This document shows, piece by piece, positions 33,177 to 42,104 of a DNA stretch of 64,000 nucleotides. This DNA comes from CATQHP01 sp965205595. Lineage in GTDB: Bacteria > Acidobacteriota > Terriglobia > Bryobacterales > UBA6623. Made by a program: the position numbers and the translations under genes. Each line of letters opens with the position of its first letter. The first letter of the stretch is position 1. A model generated the notes under the pieces. That model saw only the letters and a list, made by a program, of their open reading frames with translations, was not told the DNA's origin and ran no database searches. The DNA is taken from assembly GCA_965205595.1 (NCBI GenBank), contig CBDBHI010000051.1:1-64000 (forward strand), written 5' to 3'.

Positions 33177-35795
33177 CTAGTCGACGAGTGCCGAGTAGTG
33201 GATCGCATTAAAAAGTAGCCGGAGCGTTCCGAGTGACTGGGCCCGGAACTGGGGGCGGAAACCGATCAGCACGATGCGGCCTTGGTGGTACTTGACCTCG
33301 GCGGCGGCGATGCGGCTGTGAAGGTGTTTTTCACCTCGAACCCAGCCGCTTTGTAGCAGGTCGGAGGTTGGGTAGCGCGCGATCACACGCAGGTTGGTAT
33401 AGCTGAAACCCGGCGCCGGCTCGAACGCGGCATTGTCTTTAAAGACGGCGGTGACCTCTTCAGGGCTTCCGTAGGCGATCGGATGGGCTCGGTCAACTCT
33501 CACCCGCAAGAAGGTGCCGGGCGCGGAGAATTCATCCGGTTTGACGTCGGCGAGAGCATTGCTGACTGGGAGTTCGAAGGCCCTTAAGACGTATTCGGTG
33601 GAGTCGCCCATCGCGATAAGCGTCCCACCAGCGGTTACGAATTCGCGTAGGGCGCTTTGGCCCTCGTCACCGAGACCTCCCCTGAATTCAGCCGGCGTTG
33701 GCGCTTCGCGACCGGAAGCGATCGATTTGTTGTCGCGGTCGCCGGGTAGGATTATCGCGTCCCAGAGTGTGTTGAGGTTGCCGGCACGGATGTCGGCATT
33801 GCTGACGGATGTGAAGCGGAACTCGTAATCCTCGAGCAGGTAGCGCGTCCAGCCCTCGTCCATCGAGGCCGTATGGGGACGGTACAGCGCGACACGCGGA
33901 TTGCGCAATTGAATTCGGCCACCGGTCGGGGCTTGCTTCAGGCCTTGCGCTTCGAGGCCAAGTTCGATGACCATATCGGCGAGACGGCTCTGGTCGACAT
34001 TTTCGACCCAGAGAGCTCCGGGTGGATGCTTCTTGCCCTCGGGGCTGATTGCGGAGCTGAGCCACGAAACGGTCGCGCCTTCTTTGAGCAGACGGTTCGT
34101 CAGCCGAGTTTTGTTGTTTGACTCGGGCCGTACGACGTAGCCCGCCGCCCCCGGCAGCCGCTCGAACCCACCTTTTAAGGGAGCGATGGATTGCACACGA
34201 CTCGACGACGCCTGAAACGCATCGTCGATGCGAACCGCGTCGACACCCATCTGAAGAGGCAGAGTCCAAGCAGTCATGTCGTAGGGCTGATCGTTCATCG
34301 CGCCGGCCGGCATCTGCTGGGGATCCGGGGGATCCTGGTTTTCCAGAAGGTCTTTGGCATATGCGCGGAACGGCTGCGCCATGTGTACAACGTAGCTCCC
34401 GGCTTGAAACTTACGTCCGTCGTCGCCGAAATCGCTGTCAGCGCGATCGATCTCAATCCCGGCCTCGTGGAGCAATACGACGAGCTGGCGTGCGGCCGTG
34501 GAGTCATGTTGCCTGGCGGGGATCACGTAGGCGTAGGGGGCCTCGCTTGTGCCCCGTTCGATTGCGGCGCGGCCCATGCGGATGTGATTCTCGATGAAGC
34601 GCACGCGCTGGTTAGCGGCGGTTTCGAGCAGCGCGTAGGTTAGCGCCAGTTCGGCGTCAATGATTTTACGCAGAGTCCACGTGCCGCCGAGCCAGGGGCG
34701 CGGGTAGTTGTAGCGCGGCATGACGTCGGTCGGTGGAGGCATCGGTGTTTTCGGATCCCTCATGCGTTCCTTGCGCCAGTCAGCGAGACTACCTGGATTC
34801 TTTGGGGGTACCCCGAGTTCAGCTAATTTCTGATGGACCGGGCTGGCGAGATTCGCGCTCGCAACTTCAGTCAAGATGCCGACCGTGTTATGAAACCAGG
34901 CGCCGCGTAGAAACCCGCCTTGCCACCAGGCGGTGTATTTTTGGTCGTAGCCGACGCCGCTGATGCCGGCGCGGTGCAGGGCGTCGTACATCGCGAAGCC
35001 GATCTGGCCGGCTTCGGCCCAGATCGTCGGATCGACGTTTGGGTTGATGGGGTTACGAAACGGCGGCACGAATACCCGCATGCCGGAGTTGCCTTGTTGA
35101 TGCTCGTCAAGATAAACCTGCGGAAACCATTCCTGGAACAAGATCTTGTTGACGTAACGGCTTTCGACTTGCGTCATGAAGACTGCGTCACGGTTGTTGT
35201 CGTGCCCGACGTAGGGATGATAGAGCCAGGGCAGTGGCGACCAAACGTTCTTAGTCCCGCGTACCCGATTGTTCCAATCGGTGACGATGATTTGGCCGTC
35301 TGGGTTGAACGACGGGACGAGTAGGAAGACGACGTTGTCGAGAACGTTGGCCGTCCACTCGGAAGTCTCGGTGGCCAGCCGGTGGACTAGTTCGAGCGCC
35401 ATTTGCGACGAGCCAATTTCGGTGGCGTGGATGTTGCACGTGACTAAAACGATGATTGGCGACTCCCACGCTAACGCCTTGGCTTTGTCGTCGCTCAACT
35501 CGCCGGGGTGCGCAATGCTCCATTGGTTACGCTTGATCTCGTCCAACCGATTGAGATTCCCGGGCGCCGAGATCGTGGCGAGAATGAAGGGGTTACCGTT
35601 GGTCGATTTGCCTAGCTCGTCGACTCGTACGCGGTCAGTCGAGGAGGCGACCGTGTTGAAGTAATTGACGATGCGCTCCCAGCGAACGAGGTTTCCGTCG
35701 GAGCCGATCGGGAAGCCGGCGAATTCGCTGGGGTCGGGGATCTGCCCTGCTAAGGAAACGGCGCCGACCAGAAAATAGAGTAGGTAACGCTGCAC
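33177..35795 (-). CDS. Secreted M14 family zinc carboxypeptidase
   Basis: The 872-residue protein has a signal peptide (MQRYLLYFLVGAVSLAGQ). The M14 catalytic domain spans about residues 35-330. Zinc ligands are His123 and Glu126 in NIHATEIGSSQ and a later His, probably His232 in LDEHQQGNSG; Glu310 in GILTEVASAN is the catalytic glutamate candidate. The remaining ~500 residues are a C-terminal extension typical of large M14-like exoproteins of Acidobacteria and Bacteroidota, including a Rossmann-like DAIILPGDRDNKS region reminiscent of GATase-like domains. It probably digests peptides outside the cytoplasm. Confidence 0.88.
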   Translation of the reverse strand: MQRYLLYFLVGAVSLAGQIPDPSEFAGFPIGSDGNLVRWERIVNYFNTVASSTDRVRVDELGKSTNGNPFILATISAPGNLNRLDEIKRNQWSIAHPGELSDDKAKALAWESPIIVLVTCNIHATEIGSSQMALELVHRLATETSEWTANVLDNVVFLLVPSFNPDGQIIVTDWNNRVRGTKNVWSPLPWLYHPYVGHDNNRDAVFMTQVESRYVNKILFQEWFPQVYLDEHQQGNSGMRVFVPPFRNPINPNVDPTIWAEAGQIGFAMYDALHRAGISGVGYDQKYTAWWQGGFLRGAWFHNTVGILTEVASANLASPVHQKLAELGVPPKNPGSLADWRKERMRDPKTPMPPPTDVMPRYNYPRPWLGGTWTLRKIIDAELALTYALLETAANQRVRFIENHIRMGRAAIERGTSEAPYAYVIPARQHDSTAARQLVVLLHEAGIEIDRADSDFGDDGRKFQAGSYVVHMAQPFRAYAKDLLENQDPPDPQQMPAGAMNDQPYDMTAWTLPLQMGVDAVRIDDAFQASSSRVQSIAPLKGGFERLPGAAGYVVRPESNNKTRLTNRLLKEGATVSWLSSAISPEGKKHPPGALWVENVDQSRLADMVIELGLEAQGLKQAPTGGRIQLRNPRVALYRPHTASMDEGWTRYLLEDYEFRFTSVSNADIRAGNLNTLWDAIILPGDRDNKSIASGREAPTPAEFRGGLGDEGQSALREFVTAGGTLIAMGDSTEYVLRAFELPVSNALADVKPDEFSAPGTFLRVRVDRAHPIAYGSPEEVTAVFKDNAAFEPAPGFSYTNLRVIARYPTSDLLQSGWVRGEKHLHSRIAAAEVKYHQGRIVLIGFRPQFRAQSLGTLRLLFNAIHYSALVD

Positions 35796-35911
35796 GGGGA
35801 ACGATTTCTAAGAATAGTTGGTTTTGGTTCGGAAGCAAGGCCATGGACAGAAACTCCGCGTTTCGGAATGTGTCGTCCTTCACCTTGGACAACGGCCGAG
35901 CGGCATGCGCG

Positions 35912-36850
35912 CTAGCGCGTTTTTACCGGTGAGACGAAGGCGTCCGGTTTGACGGCGAGCACCGAGCATCGGACCCTCGAGAGAATTTGCTCGGCCGTGT
36001 TGCCGATGAGCATCCCCGGAACGCCGGTTCGGGCGACGCTACCCATCACGATGAGATCGGTGCGATTCGTGCGCGTGAACTCGGGGATTACGTGTGCCGG
36101 TTCGCCCTCGATCAGTCGCATTTGCTTCTTTGTAACGCGCACCGAGACGGACTCTTGAAACTTTTCGAATTCCTCGCTAGCTTTTTGCCGCGCGGACTTT
36201 CGATAGCGGGTCAATTCGCGTCGCGATAAGCCCTCGCGGCCGCGCAGGATACCAATGCCAAATGCGTGCCAGGCGTGCAACACGGTCAGCTCAGCTCCCT
36301 CGAGCGCCGCCACGATGGAGGCGGTTTCTACAATTCTGTGGTTCAGTTGGCGGCCTTCCTCATGTTCCGCGAACGGGTCAACGGTTGCGACGATGCGGCG
36401 AATTGAGCGGCGTCTAGCCGGCTTCTCGACCCAGACCGCCGCCGGGCAGAGCCGCAGCAACTTCATGGCGGTGGAACCGAGCAGCGGCGCTAGAGCACGG
36501 CTTTCTGCGGTTTTAACGACCAGGTCGAACTTCGACGATTGAACGGCGCGAATAATCTCGATATGCGGCCTGCCGTAGCGCACCCTGCACGTCACCTTGA
36601 GTCCTTCAGCGATGAGTGGCGCGGCGAGTTGCTTGAGATGAGAATTCGTTTCAGCTTTAAGTTCGTCAACGAGCTCGGAATGGCCTTCGACGGAGCGTTG
36701 GAGTAGAAGCGAGAGCTCTTCGGCAACGGCCAGCAGCGTTACCTTTGCGCCGGAGTGCCTGGCCAGAGCGGCGGCACGATTGAGCGCGGCGTGCTCGTCG
36801 TGTCGCGTCGTGACATAGACGAGGATTCTCTTGAATGCTTGGTCGGACAT
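35912..36850 (-). CDS. Tandem universal stress protein (UspA family)
   Basis: The 312-residue protein starts at ATG 36850 (MSDQAFKRILVYVTTRHDEH); the open frame upstream overlaps the sulfatase gene and is not conserved. Two Usp folds are present. The first is about residues 7-145. The second is about 150-310, with the ATP-binding type end VMGSVARTGVPGMLIGNTAE (G-x2-G-x9-G(S/T)-like). Usp proteins are cytoplasmic and respond to stress or starvation. The gene begins 5 nt after the sulfatase stop, so co-transcription with the sulfatase pair is likely. Confidence 0.88.
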   Translation of the reverse strand: MSDQAFKRILVYVTTRHDEHAALNRAAALARHSGAKVTLLAVAEELSLLLQRSVEGHSELVDELKAETNSHLKQLAAPLIAEGLKVTCRVRYGRPHIEIIRAVQSSKFDLVVKTAESRALAPLLGSTAMKLLRLCPAAVWVEKPARRRSIRRIVATVDPFAEHEEGRQLNHRIVETASIVAALEGAELTVLHAWHAFGIGILRGREGLSRRELTRYRKSARQKASEEFEKFQESVSVRVTKKQMRLIEGEPAHVIPEFTRTNRTDLIVMGSVARTGVPGMLIGNTAEQILSRVRCSVLAVKPDAFVSPVKTR

Positions 36851-36855
36851 CGCTA

Positions 36856-38682
36856 CTAATCGCGGGTTGGCTGAGCCGCCACTCCCGGGAACTGATTGTA
36901 CGACCTCTTGCGTAGGCCGGGCGCTTCGAGCTGCGGCAGCGCGCCTTGTTTGGCGGCTTCTGACCACCAGAGGTCTTTGAGCTGGGTGAGTTTCTCTGGG
37001 TATTGACCCGCTAGGTTGACGGATTCCGAGAAGTCGTTGCGGACGTTGTAGAGTTCCCAATGGTCCGTATCGAAGTCAGTTCCAGGGCGGTGCATTGCGA
37101 TTGCTTTCCAGCCGTCGCGCCAAATGGAGCGGCTGCCCCACAGCTCGAAGTACTGCGTGTCGCGCGGGTCCGGCGCGTTCGGGTCGTCGAATGTCGCGCG
37201 GATGCTTTTGCCTTGCATCGGGATCTGGCAAATACCTCCAAACGAATTCGGGACTTTTATGCCGCTGATTTCGAGGGCCGTGGGTGTGATGTCGATGATA
37301 TCGATGAACTGACCGCGTAGGCCATGACTACGAATCCCCGTAGGCCACGAGACGATGCAGGGCGTCTGAACTCCGCCGCGAAACGGCCACAACTTGTAAA
37401 ACTTGAACGGAGCGCTCGAGGCCATTGCCCAGCCGCGTTGGTAGAGTGCCGAGGAGTCGCGAGTACCGAGGTCGTCGAGGCGCTCGGCCATTTCGTGGAC
37501 AGTCATCTTGTCGCCATAAGGGTGAGCGAAATTTCCCTCGGGTCCCGCCTCGGGGGCACCACCGTTATCGGACATGAGAACTAATAGCGTGTTCTCGAAT
37601 TTGTTGTTTGCCTTGAGGAAGCTGACTAGTCGGCCGACCTGCTCGTCAGTGTGTTCGAGAAAGCCCGCGTAGGCCTCCATAAAGCGAGCGTAGACGCGTT
37701 GCTCTTCGGCGCTGAGATCGTCCCAGGCGGCGTCGCCAGGGTTGCGCGCGGGTAGCTCAGTTCCTGTGGGGATGATGCCTAGCTCGAGCTGGCGGCGGTA
37801 GCGTTGTTCGCGGATGCGGTCCCAGCCGGAGTTGAATTTTCCACGATACTTTTCGACGTAGCGTTTGGGTACTTGGATCGGGGCGTGTGTGGCCCCGAAC
37901 GCCACGTAAGCGAAGAACGGTTTGTCTGCATCGGCCGTCAAGTTGGCGTCGAGCATCGAGATCATCTTGTCGACGATGTCTTCTGAGAAGTGGTAGTCGT
38001 CGCGGTCGGGTGGTTTGACCGCGTGATTGTCTTCGACCAAGGCGGGGCGGTACTGGTCGGTCCAGCCCGAGAGGAAGCCGTAGAAGCGATCGAACCCTTT
38101 TTGTAGCGGCCAGTGAGTGCGGTCACCGGAGGGTTTGATTTCTGCCCTCGGGACAAGGTGCCATTTGCCAACGGCGAGGGTGCTGTAGCCGGCCTGGTTG
38201 AGGATCTGCGCGATGTTGGCGGCGGCGGGGGTAACGCGTCCTCGAGCGTTGGGATAGCCTTGGTCGTTGTCGGCCAGTTCTTTCATCCCAACGGCGTGAG
38301 AGTTTCGGCCGGTGAGCAGTGATGCTCGACTCGGCGAGCAGACGGCCTTTGAATGGAAGTTGTTGTATAGCAGCCCTCGCGCGGCCAGGGCGTCGATGTT
38401 GGGCGTAGCGACGTCCGAGCCGTAGCAGCCCAGGTCACCAAAGCCTGTGTCATCGAGCAAGATATAGACGATGTTGGGGCTGTCGGCAGATGGCTGCGGT
38501 GGGGGATCGGGGTCGGGCACGGAGTCGGTGGCGGTTCGGCCGATCGTGCCACCGAACGAGTCAGCGGATTGATTTTGACCGCACGATTCCTGCGCTGAAC
38601 CGATGCGGCTAGCGGCGGCTGCGAGTATCGAAGCACCAAGCATTTGGCGTCGAGTGGTTTTGTGGATGGTGTGTCGATTCAT
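36856..38682 (-). CDS. Tat-exported sulfatase (formylglycine type)
   Basis: The 608-residue protein starts at ATG 38682, giving a twin-arginine signal (TTRRQMLGASILAAAAS). It has the alkaline-phosphatase fold of type I sulfatases: metal-binding LLDDTGFGDLGCYG (Asp77/Asp78) and the formylglycine motif AVCSPSRASLLTGR with Cys115, so an FGE or anSME activator is required. VGKWHLVP and DNGGAPEAGPEGN complete the active-site set. It hydrolyses sulfate esters outside the cytoplasm; the polysaccharide or aryl substrate is unknown. It sits between a second sulfatase-fold gene and uspA on the same strand. Confidence 0.92.
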   Translation of the reverse strand: MNRHTIHKTTRRQMLGASILAAAASRIGSAQESCGQNQSADSFGGTIGRTATDSVPDPDPPPQPSADSPNIVYILLDDTGFGDLGCYGSDVATPNIDALAARGLLYNNFHSKAVCSPSRASLLTGRNSHAVGMKELADNDQGYPNARGRVTPAAANIAQILNQAGYSTLAVGKWHLVPRAEIKPSGDRTHWPLQKGFDRFYGFLSGWTDQYRPALVEDNHAVKPPDRDDYHFSEDIVDKMISMLDANLTADADKPFFAYVAFGATHAPIQVPKRYVEKYRGKFNSGWDRIREQRYRRQLELGIIPTGTELPARNPGDAAWDDLSAEEQRVYARFMEAYAGFLEHTDEQVGRLVSFLKANNKFENTLLVLMSDNGGAPEAGPEGNFAHPYGDKMTVHEMAERLDDLGTRDSSALYQRGWAMASSAPFKFYKLWPFRGGVQTPCIVSWPTGIRSHGLRGQFIDIIDITPTALEISGIKVPNSFGGICQIPMQGKSIRATFDDPNAPDPRDTQYFELWGSRSIWRDGWKAIAMHRPGTDFDTDHWELYNVRNDFSESVNLAGQYPEKLTQLKDLWWSEAAKQGALPQLEAPGLRKRSYNQFPGVAAQPTRD

Positions 38683-38731
38683 GGTTTCTGTTGTTGAGTA
38701 TTGTTGCCTAAAGCCGGGAGCCAAGCGCGGG

Positions 38732-40330
38732 TTAGCTGCTCTCTCTCGCCACTAGACGCTGCGTGTACTCGCGCATGCGCCGATCCATATCGGCGACGCG
38801 CTCGGGTTCCTGCCCCTCCAAATTATTTTGCTCGGTCGGATCATCGCGGAGGTTGTAGAGCTCCGGTCCGCCTTTCGTAAGGTTGCTCGTCTTATCAAAG
38901 CGAGCGCGCGAATTTTCGACGAACCAGTGGTAGCTCCACTCGTCATGCCGAATCGAGACGCTCTCGTTGTAGTGGCAGCACACCGCCTCGTCGCGAATTT
39001 TTTCTTGATCGCCGCGAATCAGCGGCATGAGGCTCTCGGAAGTCATGCGCGCCGGCTTGTCAATGCCCAGCCAATCGAGAATCGTCGCGGTGATGTCAGT
39101 CTGTTGCGTGTAGGAGTCGACTCGGCTGACCCCCTCCCCGGTGGGATCGCGAATCATCAAGAACGTGCGTGCCAGCTCTTCGTATCCCCAAGGGCGCACC
39201 TTGCGGACGATACCATGGTCGCCGAAGGGCTCGCCATGGCCTGTCATTAGAAGTATCAGCGAATTCTCGTACATACCCATGCGTTTGACTTCGTCGAGAA
39301 AGTACCCCACCCAGGCATCAACGAAGCGCACTACCGCGCCGTAAAGAGAGCGCAGTTGCTGCAGTTCTTCCGCGTCGAGATAGCCGTCGACATCGCCTAC
39401 CGCCGGACAAATATTTCGAACTGCCCAGTTCATATAGTTGGGGTCGACGAGCTTAAGATAGCTTTCCGGCGGGTCCCAAGGCTCGTGCGGACAGAAGTTG
39501 TCCACCCACAGGAATAGGTTCTCTTTGCGGGGCTGCGCCTTGAGCCAGTCGACGGCCGAACGCATTACGCGCGGCGTGAAGTGGTCGTCGTCGGACTTCC
39601 AGTCGTGTCGATTAGCGAGATATGTCCGCGTCTGCTCGTCTTCGTTCCCGCCTACGCCTCGCGGCTTGAACCACGGTTTCGTGTCGATTGAATCGATGAT
39701 CCGACGGTCGCGAACAAAAGGATCGCTCTCCTGCCCTCGCAGCCACTTTACGTCATCGAAACCGCGACTGAACCCGTAGGAGGGTTTGTGGAGGTGGTAG
39801 GTGTCGCTGACGAGCGACGTTCGAAAACCTTCGCTCCAGAGAATTTCCGGCAGCAGCGGATTGTCCTCGGGGTACAAGACTTGCCAGCGCCTGAACGGGT
39901 AGGTATAGCGCCCGGTCAACAAGCTCGTCCGCACGGGCACGGTCGGTAAGCCCTCGGGGTAGGAATGGGTGAAGAATGTTGACTCAGAGGCGAACTTGTC
40001 GAGATTCGGAGTAGGCACCGCCGAGTTGCCGAACGCGCCAAGATGATCCCAGCGAAAGCTATCGAGCATCAGGACGATGACGTTCTTGCCCTGCCAAGTC
40101 TTGCGAGTGGAGGGGCCAGGGCCCGGTGGCGAAAACACCGCCTCGCGCCCGGGAAGCGTGTAGGCCGCATGTTCAAACTCGCTTACTGCGTTAGGCCGAG
40201 GCGCCACGTCGTCCGCACCGCCACTGCCATCCGCACAGCCCCAAAGCGCCGGTGAGGAGGCCAACAGCGCGGCGGCTGAACTCTTGAACAACTCGCGACG
40301 CGAAGGTGCGGTCTTATCGCGTTTCGACAT
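38732..40330 (-). CDS. Sulfatase-fold hydrolase with Thr in place of the formylglycine Cys/Ser
   Basis: The 532-residue protein has a Tat-like signal (SRRELFKSSAAALLASSPAL) running into a possible lipobox Cys at about residue 32. The fold is clear: LMLDSFRWDHLG metal site, SLLTGRYTYPFR, and GHGEPFGDHG. The canonical C/S-x-P-x-R motif reads T-V-P-V-R, with Thr130 at the nucleophile position. It therefore cannot become formylglycine. Thr is the nucleophile in related phosphodiesterases and phosphoethanolamine transferases, so a phospho-ester substrate is possible. It precedes the canonical sulfatase gene, with a 49-nt gap to that ATG. Confidence 0.85.
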   Translation of the reverse strand: MSKRDKTAPSRRELFKSSAAALLASSPALWGCADGSGGADDVAPRPNAVSEFEHAAYTLPGREAVFSPPGPGPSTRKTWQGKNVIVLMLDSFRWDHLGAFGNSAVPTPNLDKFASESTFFTHSYPEGLPTVPVRTSLLTGRYTYPFRRWQVLYPEDNPLLPEILWSEGFRTSLVSDTYHLHKPSYGFSRGFDDVKWLRGQESDPFVRDRRIIDSIDTKPWFKPRGVGGNEDEQTRTYLANRHDWKSDDDHFTPRVMRSAVDWLKAQPRKENLFLWVDNFCPHEPWDPPESYLKLVDPNYMNWAVRNICPAVGDVDGYLDAEELQQLRSLYGAVVRFVDAWVGYFLDEVKRMGMYENSLILLMTGHGEPFGDHGIVRKVRPWGYEELARTFLMIRDPTGEGVSRVDSYTQQTDITATILDWLGIDKPARMTSESLMPLIRGDQEKIRDEAVCCHYNESVSIRHDEWSYHWFVENSRARFDKTSNLTKGGPELYNLRDDPTEQNNLEGQEPERVADMDRRMREYTQRLVARESS

Positions 40331-40684
40331 TGCCTTCGACTATACATCGAAGCGCCGCTTACCCCGACGTTCGAAGCGAACGCTATGCGCCGCAGACTGC
40401 CGGCGACTAGACCCGAACGTCACTTCCAGAAAACGCTGAGGACGAGGAGCTGGCATGTAAGTTCCATGTATTAAACGAAATAGAGTGGACGTCGTTCGCT
40501 TAGAACTAGCGCCAGATCGCTTGGGGCTTGGTGCTGTGGCGTAGACTACGGATAGATGACTCATATCGAATTGCAAGCGAATCAGTAAAGCTTGCCGCCG
40601 TCTCAGGCGATCAGTACTGCGTATGTAGCATTGACCGACCCAGTGGGCTTCGGTAGACTATTGAAATTAGTTCTTGAGAATTCG

Positions 40685-41029
40685 ATGGGGTCGATTGACA
40701 TACGCACTCTCGTCGCCGTAGTGGGTGGCATTATCACGTTCGCTGGAGTGTTGATCGGGTACGGAAAACTCATGGAAAAAACTAAAGGCGTTCAAAAACA
40801 GATCGAAAAAATGGATGACGAGTTCAAGACTCTCAACTCCAGGGTCTACGATGCTAGGGAAGACCTTGCTTCAGTTAAGTCTACAATTCAGGGCTTGACG
40901 CTGACGGCGAGCGAAACACAACGCCACGTGTTGGACATTTCCGCCAGTCTGGCTCGCGTGGAAGGTAAGATTGACGTCCAGGCTAAGCAGTCCCCGCCAC
41001 GAGCCGACGCGGCTCAAGGCGGCCAGTAG
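40685..41029 (+). CDS. Small membrane-anchored coiled-coil protein
   Basis: The protein has 114 residues from ATG 40685 (MGSIDIRTLVAVVGGIITFA); the frame is open 31 codons further upstream. One TM helix (about residues 8-24) is followed by a long charged helical region with heptad-like spacing (KLMEKTKGVQKQIEKMDDEF, then SVKSTIQGLTLTASETQRHV). No family is recognised. It resembles small phage- or chromosome-encoded membrane coiled-coil proteins. It stands alone between divergent and convergent genes. Confidence 0.6.
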   Translation: MGSIDIRTLVAVVGGIITFAGVLIGYGKLMEKTKGVQKQIEKMDDEFKTLNSRVYDAREDLASVKSTIQGLTLTASETQRHVLDISASLARVEGKIDVQAKQSPPRADAAQGGQ

Positions 41030-41084
41030 TGTCCGCGCTATCGTACCGATAGCCAGTTCCCGGGCCTAGCCGAATCATTTCCAT

Positions 41085-42083
41085 CTACTTCCTCACGTAC
41101 TTCTTGACCCCCGTAGGGCCGACTTCCGCTGCGTATATCGCGCCGGCGTCATCGACGGCTACGCCCTCGGCGCCGCTGGTGGCCGAGTTGTCCTGATCCG
41201 TTTCGGGGTCGGGGATAAACGCTGTCACGAATCCGTCCTTCGCGCTGCCGATGCGGATGCCGCGCTTCCAGCCGGGGTTCCTCGGCTCGTTCGACTCCGA
41301 ATCGGTTACGTAGATCACATCGTTGGCGTCGATGAAAACACCGCTGGGCCGGCCGAACTGCGTCCAAGTCGCAAGGTGCATTCCAGCTTGCGTGAAGATC
41401 TGTATGCGGCTGTTCGCCCGGTCGCCCACAAATAAACGCCCCTGGGAATCGAGAGCAAGGGCATGCGGGTCGCGAAACTCGCCCTTGTCGCCGCCGGTGT
41501 TGCCCCACTCCATCAGGTACTTTCCATCGCGGGAAAACTTTACGATGCGGTTGTTGCCTTCCGGGCCGTGTCCGTCCGCGACAAAGATATCGCCGTTCGG
41601 AGCCACCAACACGTCTGAGGGCTTGTTGAACGCTTTCTTGCCGCTACCGCCGCGCTTCGCGTTCCCAAGCGTCATTAGCAACTCGCCAGTCGGGCTGAAC
41701 TTGCGAACTACGTGGCCCGGCTCACTGGGTTTCGCGTTGAGACTAACCGCATCCGCGATCCAAACGTTGCCGTCGCGGTCGACATGAATCCCGTGAGGCC
41801 AACAGATGATCCCAGAGCCAAACGAGCGCAGCAGCTTCCCCGAGCGATCGAACAGCAGCACAGCGTCGAGATCGCTCCCGACGCAGCTATTCGTGCCGTA
41901 GCGCTCGGCTACCCAGATGTTGCCGTCTGGCGAAGGGTAGACGGCGCTAGTCGACCCCCAGGCACGCCCATTGGGCATCTCGCCCCATCCGCTCATCGTG
42001 CGATATGGGTTGGGCGCGTTATTTTGGGCAACAGCAACGCAGGCGAAAATGGCAATCAACGCTAACCGCATGGACCTTATCAT
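41085..42083 (-). CDS. Secreted NHL-repeat beta-propeller protein
   Basis: The 332-residue protein has a signal peptide (SMRLALIAIFACVAVAQ). It consists of NHL blades: AVYPSPDGNIWVAERYG, PHGIHVDRDGNVWIADAVS, PSDVLVAPNGDIFVADGHG, PHALALDSQGRLFVGDRANS, PSGVFIDANDVIYVTDSES and a closing EGVAVDDAGAIYAAEVG. The fold resembles the lyase half of peptidylglycine amidating enzymes and SMP-30-like proteins, but catalytic residues cannot be assigned. It is probably a periplasmic binding or scaffold protein. Confidence 0.88.
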   Translation of the reverse strand: MIRSMRLALIAIFACVAVAQNNAPNPYRTMSGWGEMPNGRAWGSTSAVYPSPDGNIWVAERYGTNSCVGSDLDAVLLFDRSGKLLRSFGSGIICWPHGIHVDRDGNVWIADAVSLNAKPSEPGHVVRKFSPTGELLMTLGNAKRGGSGKKAFNKPSDVLVAPNGDIFVADGHGPEGNNRIVKFSRDGKYLMEWGNTGGDKGEFRDPHALALDSQGRLFVGDRANSRIQIFTQAGMHLATWTQFGRPSGVFIDANDVIYVTDSESNEPRNPGWKRGIRIGSAKDGFVTAFIPDPETDQDNSATSGAEGVAVDDAGAIYAAEVGPTGVKKYVRK

Positions 42084-42104
42084 CGCGCGCCGAGCGCGAG
42101 CGAT

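Noticed and set aside
36851..37060. Longer UspA start overlapping the sulfatase gene
   Set aside because: The extra 70 residues are Arg/Pro-rich shadow sequence of the sulfatase 3' end; Usp homology starts at MSDQAFKRIL.
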